Both the position numbers and the translations under genes were made by a program. The notes under the pieces were generated by a model. It was not told where the DNA came from, made no database searches, and was given only the letters and a program-made list of their open reading frames with translations. This document shows, piece by piece, positions 50,550 through 59,519 of a stretch of 64,000 nt of DNA (its first letter is position 1; each line of letters starts with the position of its first letter). The stretch spans positions 2,501-66,500 of the forward strand of contig NZ_JAUYZI010000023.1 in the NCBI RefSeq assembly GCF_030700245.1. The letters are read 5' to 3'. The DNA is from Methylobacterium amylolyticum. GTDB lineage: Bacteria; Pseudomonadota; Alphaproteobacteria; Rhizobiales; Beijerinckiaceae.

Positions 50550-51124
50550 GTCCCAGCATGACCACCGGAACCCCCGACCGGGTCCGGCTGCGGCCGCTGG
50601 AGCGCGAGGACCTGCGCTTCGTGCACCAGCTCAACAACAACGACAGCATCATGCGCTACTGGTTCGAGGAGGCCTACGAGTCCTTCGCCGAACTGCAGCA
50701 GCTCTACGAGCGCAACATCCACAACCAGACCGAGCGGCGCTTCATCGTCGCCGCGCCGGACGGCGAGCCGGCGGGGCTGATCGAGCTCGTGGAGGTCAAC
50801 CACCTTCACCGCTCCTGCGAGTTCCAGATCGCGATCCACCCGGCCTTCCAGGGGCGGGGCTTCGCGTGGCGCGGCACGCGGGTGGCGATGGACTACGCCT
50901 TCAGCGTGCTCAACATCCACAAGCTCTACCTGCACGTGGATCGCGACAACACCCGCGCGGTCAGGATCTACGAGCGCTGCGGCTTCCAGGTGGAGGGGGT
51001 GCTGAGGGACGAGTTCTTCGTCAACGGCCGCTACCGGGACGCGGTGCGGATGTGCCTGTTCCAGCCGGACTACCTCGCCGCCCGCGGCGGCGGCGACATC
51101 GCCGAGCCGGTGCTCAAGACGTGA
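50546..51124 (+). CDS. speG: spermidine N1-acetyltransferase (GNAT)
   Basis: This 192-residue GNAT enzyme acetylates polyamines and so lowers their toxicity. The match is along the whole chain: LRPLEREDLRFVHQLNNND, EAYESFAELQQLYERN, the acetyl-CoA loop QGRGFAWRGTRVAMDYAFS and NIHKLYLHVDRDNTRAV with YERCGFQVEGVLRDEFF. It starts four bases inside the argE end, so ornithine and polyamine handling are linked in one transcript. Confidence 0.9.
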   Translation: MSPSMTTGTPDRVRLRPLEREDLRFVHQLNNNDSIMRYWFEEAYESFAELQQLYERNIHNQTERRFIVAAPDGEPAGLIELVEVNHLHRSCEFQIAIHPAFQGRGFAWRGTRVAMDYAFSVLNIHKLYLHVDRDNTRAVRIYERCGFQVEGVLRDEFFVNGRYRDAVRMCLFQPDYLAARGGGDIAEPVLKT

Positions 51125-51156
51125 GGGGGAGGGGCGGGAGCCCCTCCCCGCCCCGG

Positions 51157-52425
51157 TCAGCGGGCGCCCGCGCCGCCGTCGCGCCCGGCGCCGCCCCGGG
51201 CGCCACCCTGGCCGCCAGCCGCGTTGCCGGACGAGGCGCCGTTCATCGCGCCGCCGTTGCCGCCGCGCTCGCCGCCGGCCTTCATGCCGCGCTCACCGCC
51301 GCCGCTGCGCTCGGACGCGTTGCGGACGCCGCCCTGGTCGCCGCCGCCGCGCATGTCGCCGTTGCGCACGCCGTCGCCGCGGGAGGCGTTCCGGTCCATC
51401 GCCCGATCGTTGCCCCGGTCGTTGCGGCGCTCCGCGCTGCGGTCGTTGCGATCGGCGCCGCGGGCCTCGTCCCGTCCGCCGCGGCGCTCCTCGCGGAAGC
51501 CGGCGCGCTCGCTGCGCGCGTCCGTGCGCACCCCGGCGCGGGTCTCGGTGCGGAAGCTCGCGCCCACCGCACCGCCGCTGAGACGGCGGTACTCGGCGGA
51601 GCCGTAGCGCACCCGCTGGCCGCGGATCGTGACCCAGCGCTCGCTCGGCCCGGTCTCGGTGACGACGAGGCGCCGGTACTCGGGCGAGCCGTAGATCACC
51701 CGCTGCCCGCGGACCGTGACCCAGCGCTGCCGGGGGCCGCTCTCGCGCACGCTCACGAGGCGCTTGTACTCCGGCGAGCCGTAGATCACCCGCTGGCCGC
51801 GGATGACGACGTAGCGCTCGCGGGGCCCGCGCTGGGTGACGATCAGGCGCCGGTACTCCGGCGAGCCGTAGACCACGCGCTGGCCGCCGATGAACACGTA
51901 GCGGCCCTCGCGCCGGAACCCGCCCTCGACCCGGCCGCCGCGGACATCGGCCCGCACGTCGGTCCGGCTGCGCACGTCCGTCCGGCTGCGCACATCGGTC
52001 CGGTCCCGCGTCTCGGCCCGGTCCTCGCGCCGGTTGGTCGTGCGATCCGCGCCGCGGTCGCCGCCGTTCCGGTCGGCGCGGTCCGCACCCCGGTCCCGGC
52101 CGCCGCGGTCGGCGTCGCCGCCCTTGCCATCGCTCTTGCCGCCGCGCTCCGAGGCCATCCGGTCGCCCGAGCCCTGCTCGCGGCCCCCGGCGCCGGACCG
52201 CTCGCCCGCCTGCCCGGCCGCCTGACCGCCCGACATCCGCTGCTCGCCGCCGGCCCGGGCCCCGGCCCGATCACCGCCGCCGCCCGATTGCATGCTCGAT
52301 TCCGCGCCGCCGCGGCCGCCCGCGCCCCCGCCCCGCTCGGCGCCGCCGGCCTGCTGCGCGTAGACGGAGGTGCTGAGGAGGAGCGCGGCCAAGCCGGCGG
52401 ACAAACCCAGGGGAAGCTTTCGCAT
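51157..52425 (-). CDS. exported Arg/Gly-rich protein with four GQRVxYGSPEYRRL repeats
   Basis: This 422-residue protein has a signal peptide (MRKLPLGLSAGLAALLLSTSVYAQ). Low-complexity Gly/Arg/Asp segments flank a central block of four tandem units of about 31 residues. Each reads roughly RYVxIxGQRVxYGSPEYRRLxVxxxGP (the last has YGSAEYRRL). Before the block is a triplet RTDVRSRTDVRS. The units look like short beta-hairpins and are separated by P/G turns. The pattern is close to repeats seen in some rhizobial DUF1236-like envelope proteins, but I cannot assign a family. It is monocistronic and faces speG. Confidence 0.8.
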   Translation of the reverse strand: MRKLPLGLSAGLAALLLSTSVYAQQAGGAERGGGAGGRGGAESSMQSGGGGDRAGARAGGEQRMSGGQAAGQAGERSGAGGREQGSGDRMASERGGKSDGKGGDADRGGRDRGADRADRNGGDRGADRTTNRREDRAETRDRTDVRSRTDVRSRTDVRADVRGGRVEGGFRREGRYVFIGGQRVVYGSPEYRRLIVTQRGPRERYVVIRGQRVIYGSPEYKRLVSVRESGPRQRWVTVRGQRVIYGSPEYRRLVVTETGPSERWVTIRGQRVRYGSAEYRRLSGGAVGASFRTETRAGVRTDARSERAGFREERRGGRDEARGADRNDRSAERRNDRGNDRAMDRNASRGDGVRNGDMRGGGDQGGVRNASERSGGGERGMKAGGERGGNGGAMNGASSGNAAGGQGGARGGAGRDGGAGAR

Positions 52426-52681
52426 GGCGTTCTCTCCGATTCTTGAGATGCCACGCAACGCCGCAGGTTCGAAAACGGTTCTGTCCGGGTACCGTGTAAT
52501 TTTACGCAACGCTCCGGTGTATTCCGGCGTTTCGCGCGCGAAAGCTTGGCCGTTTAGGTCCGACGAATACAGCGGCCGCCGCGGCGAAGCGGTCCCGAAC
52601 GTTGCGGAACCCGGCGTCGGGCCGGATCGATCCGCGCGCAGCACCTGCGAGGACCGTGCCGCCCGCGAGACCGGCGCCGCT

Positions 52682-53728
52682 CTACTGCGGCGGCCCCTCG
52701 GCGATCTCGGCCTCCACCGCCGCCGGGTCGAGGTCGTAGCGGCGCGAGCAGAACTCGCAGGTGATCGCGATGCGGCCGTCGTCGGCCACCATGTCCCGGC
52801 GCTCCTCGGGGGTGAACGAGCGGATCATGCCGAGCACCCGCTCGCGCGAGCACCGGCAGGTCTCGCGCACCGGCTGCCGGTCGAACACCCGCACCCCGCG
52901 CTCGTGGAACAGCCGGTAGAGCAGGCGCTCGCTCGACACGTTCGGGTCGACGAGCTCGTGGTCCTCGATCGTCGCGGTGAGCGAGCGCGCCTCCACCCAG
53001 GCATCGTCCTCGGGCGCGTCGGCGCCGAGATGGGCGTGGCCCTCCGGGATGTCGCCGGGCGGCAGGTCGGCGAGCCGGGCCCGGTCGATCGATTGCGGCA
53101 GGAACTGTACGATCAGGCCGCCCGCCCGCCAGCGGCCGGCCCCCTCCGCCACCGCCTCGGCCACCGCGAGGCGCACCTGCGTCGGGATCTGCTCGGACTG
53201 GCGGAAATACTGGTGCGCGGCCTCCTCCAGGCTCTGGCCCTCCAGGGCGACGACGCCCTGGTAGCGGCTCGCGGCCGAGCCCTGGTCGATGGTCATGGCG
53301 AGGTGGCCCGAGCCGATCAGGTCGGCGTCCTTCACCGGGCCGGAGCCCAGGGCCGCCACGCGCTCGGCGTCGAACCGGGCGGTGGCGCGCAGCCGGTCCG
53401 GCGCCTCGAAATCGACGACGATCATCTCGACGGGGCCGCCGGTCTTGGTCTGGAGCTGGAAGCGGCCCTCGAACTTCAGCGAGGCGCCGAGCAGGACGGT
53501 GAGCGCCGCCGCCTCGCCGAGCAGCCGCGCCACGGGGTCGGGATAGCCGTGCCGGCGCAGGATGGTGTCGATCGCCGGCCCGAGCCGGACCACGCGCCCG
53601 CGCACGTCCAGCGCCTCGACCGCGAAGGGCAGGACCGCGTCGTCGTCGCCCGCGTGGCCGTTTCCGGAGGTGACGGTGGTGTCCGAGGCGGTCTTCGAGG
53701 TGGTCTTCGCGGTGGTCTTCGCGGTCAT
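52682..53728 (-). CDS. hslO: Hsp33 redox-regulated chaperone
   Basis: Hsp33 is a holdase activated when oxidative stress releases zinc from four cysteines. These are visible near the C-terminus as CRCSRER and CEFCSRRY. The fold blocks GSGHLAMTIDQGSAASRYQGVV and YFRQSEQIPTQVRLAV fit. At 348 residues it is longer than usual because of an N-terminal tail of about 30 residues made of K-T-T-A-K-T-T-S repeats, encoded by a 12-bp tandem repeat. The usual neighbours argD, argF and apaG are all in the window but apart. Confidence 0.93.
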   Translation of the reverse strand: MTAKTTAKTTSKTASDTTVTSGNGHAGDDDAVLPFAVEALDVRGRVVRLGPAIDTILRRHGYPDPVARLLGEAAALTVLLGASLKFEGRFQLQTKTGGPVEMIVVDFEAPDRLRATARFDAERVAALGSGPVKDADLIGSGHLAMTIDQGSAASRYQGVVALEGQSLEEAAHQYFRQSEQIPTQVRLAVAEAVAEGAGRWRAGGLIVQFLPQSIDRARLADLPPGDIPEGHAHLGADAPEDDAWVEARSLTATIEDHELVDPNVSSERLLYRLFHERGVRVFDRQPVRETCRCSRERVLGMIRSFTPEERRDMVADDGRIAITCEFCSRRYDLDPAAVEAEIAEGPPQ

Positions 53729-53823
53729 GGCCGCTCCTTGTTCGGCCGGCGCGGGGCGCGCGGCGCTGTCGCTCGAGCGGGCGCCGCGTCGGCGGCCCGG
53801 GGATGGCGGTGTGAGGCGCGCCC

Positions 53824-54624
53824 TCAGGTGAAATGCGCGCCGACCCGGCCGAGGCCGCCGAAATCGACGCTCACCCGGTCGCCGGGGGCGATCTCCAGGG
53901 GGATCAGGCAGGTGCCGGTCGTGACCACCTGCCCGCGCCCGAGGGTCAGGCCGTGGCGCGACAGCTCGTTGGCGAGCCATGTCAGCGCGTCGCGGGGATC
54001 GCCCAGCACGTTGGCGCCGAGCCCCTCGCGCACGAGACCCTCGCGCACGCGGTCGCCGCCGAACCGGGCGACCACCCGGTGGGCCGCGAGGTCGAGGTCG
54101 CGCCAGGAGGCCGGCGCCTCCGGGCCGAGGACGAACATGTGGGCGCAGGCGTTGTCGGCGATGAGCTGTGCCGCCCCCGCGACCGTGAAGTCGGTGAATC
54201 GCGAATCCGGGACCTCGATCGCGAGGTGCAGGCCCGCTACCGCGTCCAGCACCGCGGCCCTGTCGTAGGGCTCGGGGCGGGGCGGCAGGTCGCGGCCCAT
54301 GCGGAAGGCGAACTCGGCCTCGGCCACGCGCATGCGGTTGCCCCCGAGCGGCAGGGCCGCGCCGTCGGGATGGACCATCTCGGCGATGAGCCGCCCGGCC
54401 AGCGGCCCGTCCACCGCGATGTGCCGCTGGCCGGCCTCGCTGGTGGCGGCGATCTTCCAGCCGAACAGCGGCTCCCGGCTCAGCGCGGCGACCCCGGCCT
54501 GGATCCGGTAGCCCGCGGCGCGGTCGGCCGGGCGCAGCGGCCCGGGCAGGGCGTCGAGCGTCGTGCCGTCCCGCCAGTGGCGGACCAGCAGGTCCGATGC
54601 CTCCTGCGCATGCGCTTGATCCAC
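53824..54624 (-). CDS. 2-keto-4-pentenoate hydratase family protein
   Basis: This 266-residue member of the fumarylacetoacetate hydrolase superfamily is related to the hydratases of aromatic meta-cleavage routes. It shows FGWKIAATSEAGQRHIAVDG, the metal-binding glutamates in VAEAEFAFRMG and LHLAIEVPDSRF, and NVLGDPRDALTWLANELSR near the end. I chose the GTG (VDQAHAQEASDLL) because GGGAGG lies six bases upstream; an ATG 14 codons earlier has no such site. No other meta-cleavage genes are nearby, so the pathway is unknown. Confidence 0.85.
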   Translation of the reverse strand: MDQAHAQEASDLLVRHWRDGTTLDALPGPLRPADRAAGYRIQAGVAALSREPLFGWKIAATSEAGQRHIAVDGPLAGRLIAEMVHPDGAALPLGGNRMRVAEAEFAFRMGRDLPPRPEPYDRAAVLDAVAGLHLAIEVPDSRFTDFTVAGAAQLIADNACAHMFVLGPEAPASWRDLDLAAHRVVARFGGDRVREGLVREGLGANVLGDPRDALTWLANELSRHGLTLGRGQVVTTGTCLIPLEIAPGDRVSVDFGGLGRVGAHFT

Positions 54625-54852
54625 GGACAGCCTCCCTGGGATGTGCGGGCGGACGATCGCGCCCATGGCCCCGCGGTCATCATCCGCGACGCGGCGCGGC
54701 GGCGATAGACCGATCGGGATGGGGCATGCGGAGCGACGCGCGTCGGCGCTGGCCGCGCACGGGATATGGTGTCGCCGATCCTGACGCGCGAGGGCCGCCC
54801 GCTCTCCCGCTGCGTCTCGGCAGGGTCGCGCTACCGGGCATTGCCGCCCGCG

Positions 54853-54991
54853 CGTCATCCCGGGGCTCGCCGCAGGCGAGAGCCCGGGATCCAGAGACGC
54901 CGAGGCCGGGGATCTCGCACTGGCCTGCGCCCGCAGCGTGCCGCGTCGCGGGTCTGGATCCCGGGCTCGCCTGCGGCGCCCCGGGATGACG
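54853..54991. repeat. palindromic repeat family E
   Basis: The ends CGTCATCCCGGGGC and GCCCCGGGATGACG pair perfectly over 14 bp, with further pairing inside (GGGATCCAGA / TCTGGATCCC). The element of about 139 bp is the first of three repeats that fill the 722-bp gap between the hydratase gene and argF. I see no gene in that gap. Confidence 0.82.
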
Positions 54992-55096
54992 GGTGAGACG
55001 TGGACCCGGCTGCGAGGGCCGGAAGCCCCAGGGCGGGACGGCCCGCGGGCGCACGGTCCACGACGCGGCGAGCCGAGGGGCGTTTCCGACCCTCCA

Positions 55097-55215
55097 CCTC
55101 ATCCTGAGGTGCCCGCGCGAGCGGGCCTCGAAGGAGACCTCCAGGGATCGCGCGGCTGGCTGGAGGGCTCCTTCGAGGCCCCTTGCCGAGGCAAGGGGCA
55201 CCTCAGGATGAGGGG
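55097..55215. repeat. palindromic repeat family A, copy 2
   Basis: This 119-bp inverted repeat has perfect outer arms CCTCATCCTGAGGTGCC / GGCACCTCAGGATGAGG (17 bp) and inner arms around CCTCGAAGGAG and CTCCTTCGAGG. The interior (GCGCGGCTGGCTGGAG) matches copy 1 at 10471-10586. It lies in the gap downstream of argF. Confidence 0.9.
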
Positions 55216-55278
55216 ATTGGTGGGATCGGCCGACGTAAACTCCAAACATGTCGTGTACCGTGCCGCGGGCGGCCGGAG

Positions 55279-55349
55279 CGGCTCCAAGTCGTTGTTATGG
55301 GCCGCACTCTTACGCCGAACCGGTATCCACCTCGGCGGAGGGCGCTCTA
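55279..55349 (-). repeat. repeat family D, copy 2 (71 bp), overlapping the argF stop
   Basis: On the minus strand the unit begins TAGAGCGCCCTCCGCCGAGG and ends CTTGGAGCCG. It is the same length as copy 1 and agrees at 59 of 71 bases by eye. Its first three bases are the TAG stop codon of argF. Confidence 0.8.
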
Positions 55350-56327
55350 CAGCCCGCCCGCGCGCAGGCACCACGCCAAAATACCCTTCTGGGCGTGCAG
55401 GCGGTTCTCGGCCTCGTCGAACACCACCGAGCGCGGCCCGTCCATCACCTCGGCGGTGACCTCCTCGCCGCGGTGGGCGGGCAGGCAGTGCATGAAGATC
55501 GCGTCGCGCCCGGCCGCCGCCATCAGCTTGGCGTTCACCTGATAGGGCGAGAGCAGGTTGTGGCGGTGGCTCTCGTCGTCGTCGCCCATCGACACCCAGC
55601 AGTCGGTGACCACCGCGTCGGCGCCCTCGACCGCGGCGAAGGCGTCGGTGGTGACGTTGAGGCGCGCGCCCTCCGCCTTCGCCCAGGCGAGCAGCGACGG
55701 CGCGGGCGACAGCTCCGGCGGGCAGGCGACGTTGAGGGTGAAGTCGAACCGGGCCGCCGCGTGCGCCCAGCTCGCGAGCACGTTGTTGGCGTCCCCCGAC
55801 CACGCCACGGTGCGGCCCTGGATCGGGCCGCGGTGCTCCTCGAAGGTCAGCACGTCGGCCATGATCTGGCAGGGGTGCGAGACCTTGGTCAGCGCGTTGA
55901 TCACCGGCACGGTGGCGTGCTCGGCGAGCTCCAGCATCTGCCCGTGGTCGAGGATGCGGATCATGATCGCGTCGACGAAGCGCGAGAGCACCCGCGCGGT
56001 GTCGCCGATCGTCTCGCCGCGGCCGAGCTGCATCTCGGAGCCGGTGAGCATCAGGGTCTCGCCGCCCAACTCGCGCATCGCCACGTCGAACGACACGCGG
56101 GTGCGGGTCGAGGGCCGGTCGAACACCATCGCGAGGTTCTTGCCCACCAGCGGGCGCTCGTCGGCGCGCTCGCCCTTGCGGCGGCGGGCCTTCATCGCCG
56201 CGCTGGCGTCGAGCACGCGGCGCAGGTCGGACCCGGAGAAGTCCTTGAGGTCGAGGAAATGGCGGGGGGCCGCACCTGTCGGGTGCGGGGCCGGGCCGGC
56301 GGCCCGGCCGTTCGTCTGGGCTGTCAT
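55347..56327 (-). CDS. argF: ornithine carbamoyltransferase
   Basis: This enzyme joins ornithine and carbamoyl phosphate to give citrulline. The carbamoyl phosphate motif is [12 protein letters not shown], with [48 protein letters not shown] and the catalytic [12 protein letters not shown] following. The 326 residues fit; the first 20 are a Pro/Ala tail. It follows argD by 18 bp, so argD-argF form an operon. The stop codon TAG belongs to a family D repeat. Confidence 0.95.
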   Translation of the reverse strand: MTAQTNGRAAGPAPHPTGAAPRHFLDLKDFSGSDLRRVLDASAAMKARRRKGERADERPLVGKNLAMVFDRPSTRTRVSFDVAMRELGGETLMLTGSEMQLGRGETIGDTARVLSRFVDAIMIRILDHGQMLELAEHATVPVINALTKVSHPCQIMADVLTFEEHRGPIQGRTVAWSGDANNVLASWAHAAARFDFTLNVACPPELSPAPSLLAWAKAEGARLNVTTDAFAAVEGADAVVTDCWVSMGDDDESHRHNLLSPYQVNAKLMAAAGRDAIFMHCLPAHRGEEVTAEVMDGPRSVVFDEAENRLHAQKGILAWCLRAGGL

Positions 56328-56345
56328 CGCGAAAGGATCCCGGGC

Positions 56346-57536
56346 CTACTCGGCCGCCCCGCGCAGGGCCTCGAAGCCGGAGGCGGCCGCCTCCAGGCGC
56401 TGGACGGCGGCGTCGATCTCCGGCGCGTCGACGATCAGGGGCGGCAGCAGCCGCACCACGTTGTCGCCGGCCGGGATCACGAGGAGATGCGCCGCGCGGG
56501 CCGCCGCGGCGAAGTCGGTGTTCGGCACGCCGAGCGCGAGGCCGATCATCAGCCCCTCGCCGCGGATCTCCTTGAACACGTGCGGATGCCGGTCGCGCAA
56601 GGCGGCGAGCTTCTGCTTGAGCAGCAGGCCGGTGCGCGCGACCCGGTCGAGGAAGCCGTCGGCCAGCACCACGTCGAGCACGGCGTTGCCCACCGCCATC
56701 GCCAGCGGGTTGCCGCCGAAGGTGGTGCCGTGGCTGCCGGCCGTCATGCCCCGGGCGGCCTCCGCGGTGGCCAGGCACGCGCCGAGCGGGAAGCCGCCGC
56801 CGATGCCCTTGGCCGCGCTGAGGATGTCCGGGGTCACCCCCGACCACTCGTGCGCGAACAGCCGGCCCGTGCGGCCGAGGCCGGTCTGGACCTCGTCCAT
56901 GATCAGCATCAGGCCGTGGTGGTCGCAGATCTCCCGGTAGCGGCGCAGCTCCGCGGGCTGGATCACCCGCACCCCGCCCTCGCCCTGGATCGGCTCGATC
57001 ATCAGCGCCGCGGTCTCGGGGCCGATCACGGCCTCCAGCGCGTCGAAGTCGCCGACCTGCACCTGATCGAAGCCCTCGACCTTCGGCCCGAAGCCCTCGA
57101 TGTACTTCTGCTGGCCGCCGGCCGCGAGGGTGGCGAGCGTCCGCCCGTGGAAGGCGCCGGCGAAGGTGACGATCCGGTAGCGCTCCGGGTTGCCGCCCGC
57201 GGCGTGGTACTTGCGCGCGACCTTGATCGCCGCCTCGTTGGCCTCCGCCCCCGAGTTGCAGAAGAACGCCACGTCCGCGAAGCTCGCCTCCACCAGCCGC
57301 CGGCCGAGGCGCTCGCCCTCGGGGATCTGGAACAGGTTCGAGACGTGCCAGAGCTTGCCCGCCTGCTCGGTCAGGGCGGCGACGAGGTGCGGGTGGGCGT
57401 GGCCGAGCGCGTTGACCGCGATCCCGGCGCCGAAATCGAGGTATCGCTCCCCGTCCTCCGCGACGAGCCAGGCGCCCTCGCCGCGCGCGAAGGCGAGCGG
57501 GGCGCGGGCGTAGGTCGGCAGAAGGGCGGATGTCAC
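56346..57536 (-). CDS. argD: acetylornithine aminotransferase
   Basis: This PLP enzyme of 396 residues converts N-acetylglutamate semialdehyde to N-acetylornithine and may also serve lysine synthesis. Visible are [49 protein letters not shown] and the PLP lysine region [16 protein letters not shown]. The GTG start ([16 protein letters not shown]) is chosen because it begins the family core; the frame is open further upstream but runs into a family D repeat. Confidence 0.94.
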   Translation of the reverse strand: MTSALLPTYARAPLAFARGEGAWLVAEDGERYLDFGAGIAVNALGHAHPHLVAALTEQAGKLWHVSNLFQIPEGERLGRRLVEASFADVAFFCNSGAEANEAAIKVARKYHAAGGNPERYRIVTFAGAFHGRTLATLAAGGQQKYIEGFGPKVEGFDQVQVGDFDALEAVIGPETAALMIEPIQGEGGVRVIQPAELRRYREICDHHGLMLIMDEVQTGLGRTGRLFAHEWSGVTPDILSAAKGIGGGFPLGACLATAEAARGMTAGSHGTTFGGNPLAMAVGNAVLDVVLADGFLDRVARTGLLLKQKLAALRDRHPHVFKEIRGEGLMIGLALGVPNTDFAAAARAAHLLVIPAGDNVVRLLPPLIVDAPEIDAAVQRLEAAASGFEALRGAAE

Positions 57537-57558
57537 GGTCCCGTCTCCGTATCGTCGG

Positions 57559-57613
57559 GGTTTCGACGCGCTCACGTGCGGCGAACCGGCGTCCACTTCG
57601 GCGCAGAGCGCTC
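57559..57613 (-). repeat. repeat family D, partial copy 3 upstream of argD
   Basis: On the minus strand GAGCGCTCTGCGCCGAAGTG with GACGCCGGTTCGCC and GAGCGCGTCGAAA matches the first 50 or so bases of the family D unit. The leading TAG is replaced and the right part is lost. It lies within the likely promoter and leader region of argD. The remaining gap to the Rid gene has no gene I can see. Confidence 0.65.
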
Positions 57614-57804
57614 CCGTGTAGCCGGCTCCAAATGAAAGTGCCGCCTCGTCACCGGGGCGGCACGCGCGCGATTACTATGAAAGACCGCGCGCCTGTCAAT
57701 CGCGCCCGGTGCGCGCCCCGTGCACGGCGGCCGTGCGGGGGGCCTTGCGCGGGCCGCGCCGGGCGTGCTCCAGAGCCCCCGAACCACAGCGAGCGGAGAC
57801 GACG

Positions 57805-58290
57805 ATGAGCACGGTCGAAGGCACGGTCAAGGAACGCCTGGAGCGGCTGGGGCTCGCCCTGCCCAAGGCCGCGGCGCCTGTGGCGAACTACGTGCCGTTC
57901 GTGCGGTCGGGCAGCCTCGTGGTGATCTCGGGGCAGGTCTGCTTCGGCCCGGACGGGAAGATCGCCCCCGAGCACGCGGGCAAGGTCGGCGGCTCGGTCT
58001 CGGCGGAGGCCGGCAAGGCGGCGGCGCGGCTCTGCGCGCTCAACGTGCTCGCCCAGCTCGACGCGGCGGTGGGCGACCTCGACCGGGCGGTGGTGCAGTG
58101 CGTCCGCCTCGGCGGCTTCATCAACGCCGCCCCGGGCTTCTCGGCGGTGGCGGGCGTGATGAACGGCGCCTCCGACCTGATGGTGGAGCTGCTCGGCGAC
58201 CGCGGCCGCCACGCCCGCTCGACGGTCGGCGTCGCGGAGCTGCCCCTCGACGCCGCCGTCGAGGTCGAGGCGATCTTCGAGGTGCGGTGA
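57805..58290 (+). CDS. RidA/YjgF family protein
   Basis: This 161-residue member of the Rid superfamily removes reactive enamine or imine intermediates or acts as a related deaminase. The pattern RLERLGLALPKAAAPVANYVP, VVISGQVCFGPDGKI, RLGGFINAAPGFSAVAGVMNGASD and RSTVGVAELPLDAAVEVEAIFEV is the family. It differs from canonical RidA and belongs to the longer Rid subgroup common in alphaproteobacteria. Its TGA shares a base with the ATG of the downstream phosphodiesterase gene (TGATG). Confidence 0.88.
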   Translation: MSTVEGTVKERLERLGLALPKAAAPVANYVPFVRSGSLVVISGQVCFGPDGKIAPEHAGKVGGSVSAEAGKAAARLCALNVLAQLDAAVGDLDRAVVQCVRLGGFINAAPGFSAVAGVMNGASDLMVELLGDRGRHARSTVGVAELPLDAAVEVEAIFEVR

Positions 58291-59036
58291 TGGACCTGGG
58301 CTGGCTCACCGCGCGGCCGATCGCCCATCGCGGGCTGCACGACCGGGCGGCGGGCCGGCCCGAGAACACGCTCGCCGCCGCCCGCGCGGCGGCGGCGGGG
58401 GGCTTCGCGATCGAGTGCGACGTGCAGCTCAGCGCCGACGGCGAGGCGATGGTCTTCCACGACGCGAGGCTCGGCCGGCTCACCGCGCTGGACGCGCCGG
58501 TCGGTGCGAAGACCGCCGCCGAACTCGGCGCCCTCGCGATCGCGGCAAGTGCGGAGACGATCCCGACGCTGCCGGACTTCCTCGCGGCGGTGGGGGGCGC
58601 GGTTCCGGTGATCGTCGAGATCAAGTCGCGCTACGACGGCGACCTCCGGCTCGCCCGGCGCGCGGCGGAGGTGGCCGCCGCCCAGGCCGGGCCGGTGGCG
58701 CTGAAATCCTTCGATCCCCAGGTGGTGGCGGCGCTGCGCGACCTCGTCCCCGAAAGGATCCCGCGGGGGATCGTGAGCGAGACCACGCAGGACGACCCCG
58801 TCTACGCGGCGCTGCCGGGATCCCTGCGCCGGGCGCTGTCCGACCTGCTGCACTTCGCCGAGACCCGGCCCGACTTCCTGTCCTGGCGGGTCGACGACCT
58901 GCCCTGCGCGCCGACCACCCTGTGCCGCCTGCTCGGCCGGCTGCCGGTGATGGCCTGGACGGTGCGCACCCCCGAGCAGCGCGCGCGCGCCGCCGCCCAC
59001 GCCGACCAGATGGTGTTCGAGGGCTTCGTGCCCTGA
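58290..59036 (+). CDS. glycerophosphodiester phosphodiesterase
   Basis: This 248-residue TIM-barrel enzyme hydrolyses deacylated phospholipids to glycerol 3-phosphate. The GDPD signature is IAHRGLHDRAAGRPENTLAA with the catalytic His and Glu, then ECDVQLSADGEAMVFHDARLGRLT, IVEIKSRYDGD and the end VMAWTVRTPEQ. No signal peptide is present, so it acts inside the cell. It is translated with the Rid protein through a one-base overlap. Confidence 0.92.
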   Translation: MDLGWLTARPIAHRGLHDRAAGRPENTLAAARAAAAGGFAIECDVQLSADGEAMVFHDARLGRLTALDAPVGAKTAAELGALAIAASAETIPTLPDFLAAVGGAVPVIVEIKSRYDGDLRLARRAAEVAAAQAGPVALKSFDPQVVAALRDLVPERIPRGIVSETTQDDPVYAALPGSLRRALSDLLHFAETRPDFLSWRVDDLPCAPTTLCRLLGRLPVMAWTVRTPEQRARAAAHADQMVFEGFVP

Positions 59037-59176
59037 GGTGCCGGGCCGGCGTGCCCGGCCCGCGGCGCCGATCCCCTTCTCCGTTGCCTGCGCCCACTTG
59101 ACCCGCGGGTGTCCCTGGCCATTTGCGAACAAATCATGAACAATGGCGCCGCACAGGGACGGGAGATGAGTCGCCG

Positions 59177-59410
59177 ATGGCACGCTACCGCTTTCACTGC
59201 ACGAACGGCCTGGAATGCGTCCTCGATCCCGTGGGACGGGACATCCGGGTGCCGGAGCGCCTGCCCGAGCGGGCGCGGGCGGTGGCGCAGGGGGTGATGA
59301 CGACGCTCGGCGGACGCCCGGACTGGCGCGACTGGCAGGTCACCGTCCACGACCGGACCGGCCGCCGGGTGCTGCTCCAGGCCTTCGTGCCGGACGCCGC
59401 CGCGGCGTGA
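59177..59410 (+). CDS. DUF6894 family small protein
   Basis: This 77-residue protein of unknown function fits the DUF6894 pattern found mostly in Hyphomicrobiales: MARYRFHCTNGLECVLDPVG, a central helix (RARAVAQGVMTTL), and a final strand pair VTVHDRTGRRVLLQAFV. The start follows GGGAGATGAG. An ATG 18 codons upstream would give an unlikely tail. It is monocistronic. Confidence 0.78.
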   Translation: MARYRFHCTNGLECVLDPVGRDIRVPERLPERARAVAQGVMTTLGGRPDWRDWQVTVHDRTGRRVLLQAFVPDAAAA

Positions 59411-59462
59411 TCCCCTGCCGGTGCGCGGCCAGATCCGGTGCAGATGAAGTCCGGCCCGCGAC

Positions 59463-59480
59463 TGTTGACATCTGTTAACG
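59463..59480 (+). promoter_or_regulatory. promoter/operator of the two-gene HTH module
   Basis: TGTTGACA and TGTTAACG form two direct 8-bp copies one helical turn apart. The first contains a perfect -35 hexamer (TTGACA). The expected -10 region 17 bases later (CAGGGT) is poor. The double site, just upstream of a toxin-antitoxin-like gene pair, is a plausible autoregulatory operator. Confidence 0.45.
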
Positions 59481-59519
59481 GTCGCGGCAGGGTGACGGGC
59501 GATCGAGCGAGGCTTGTCC

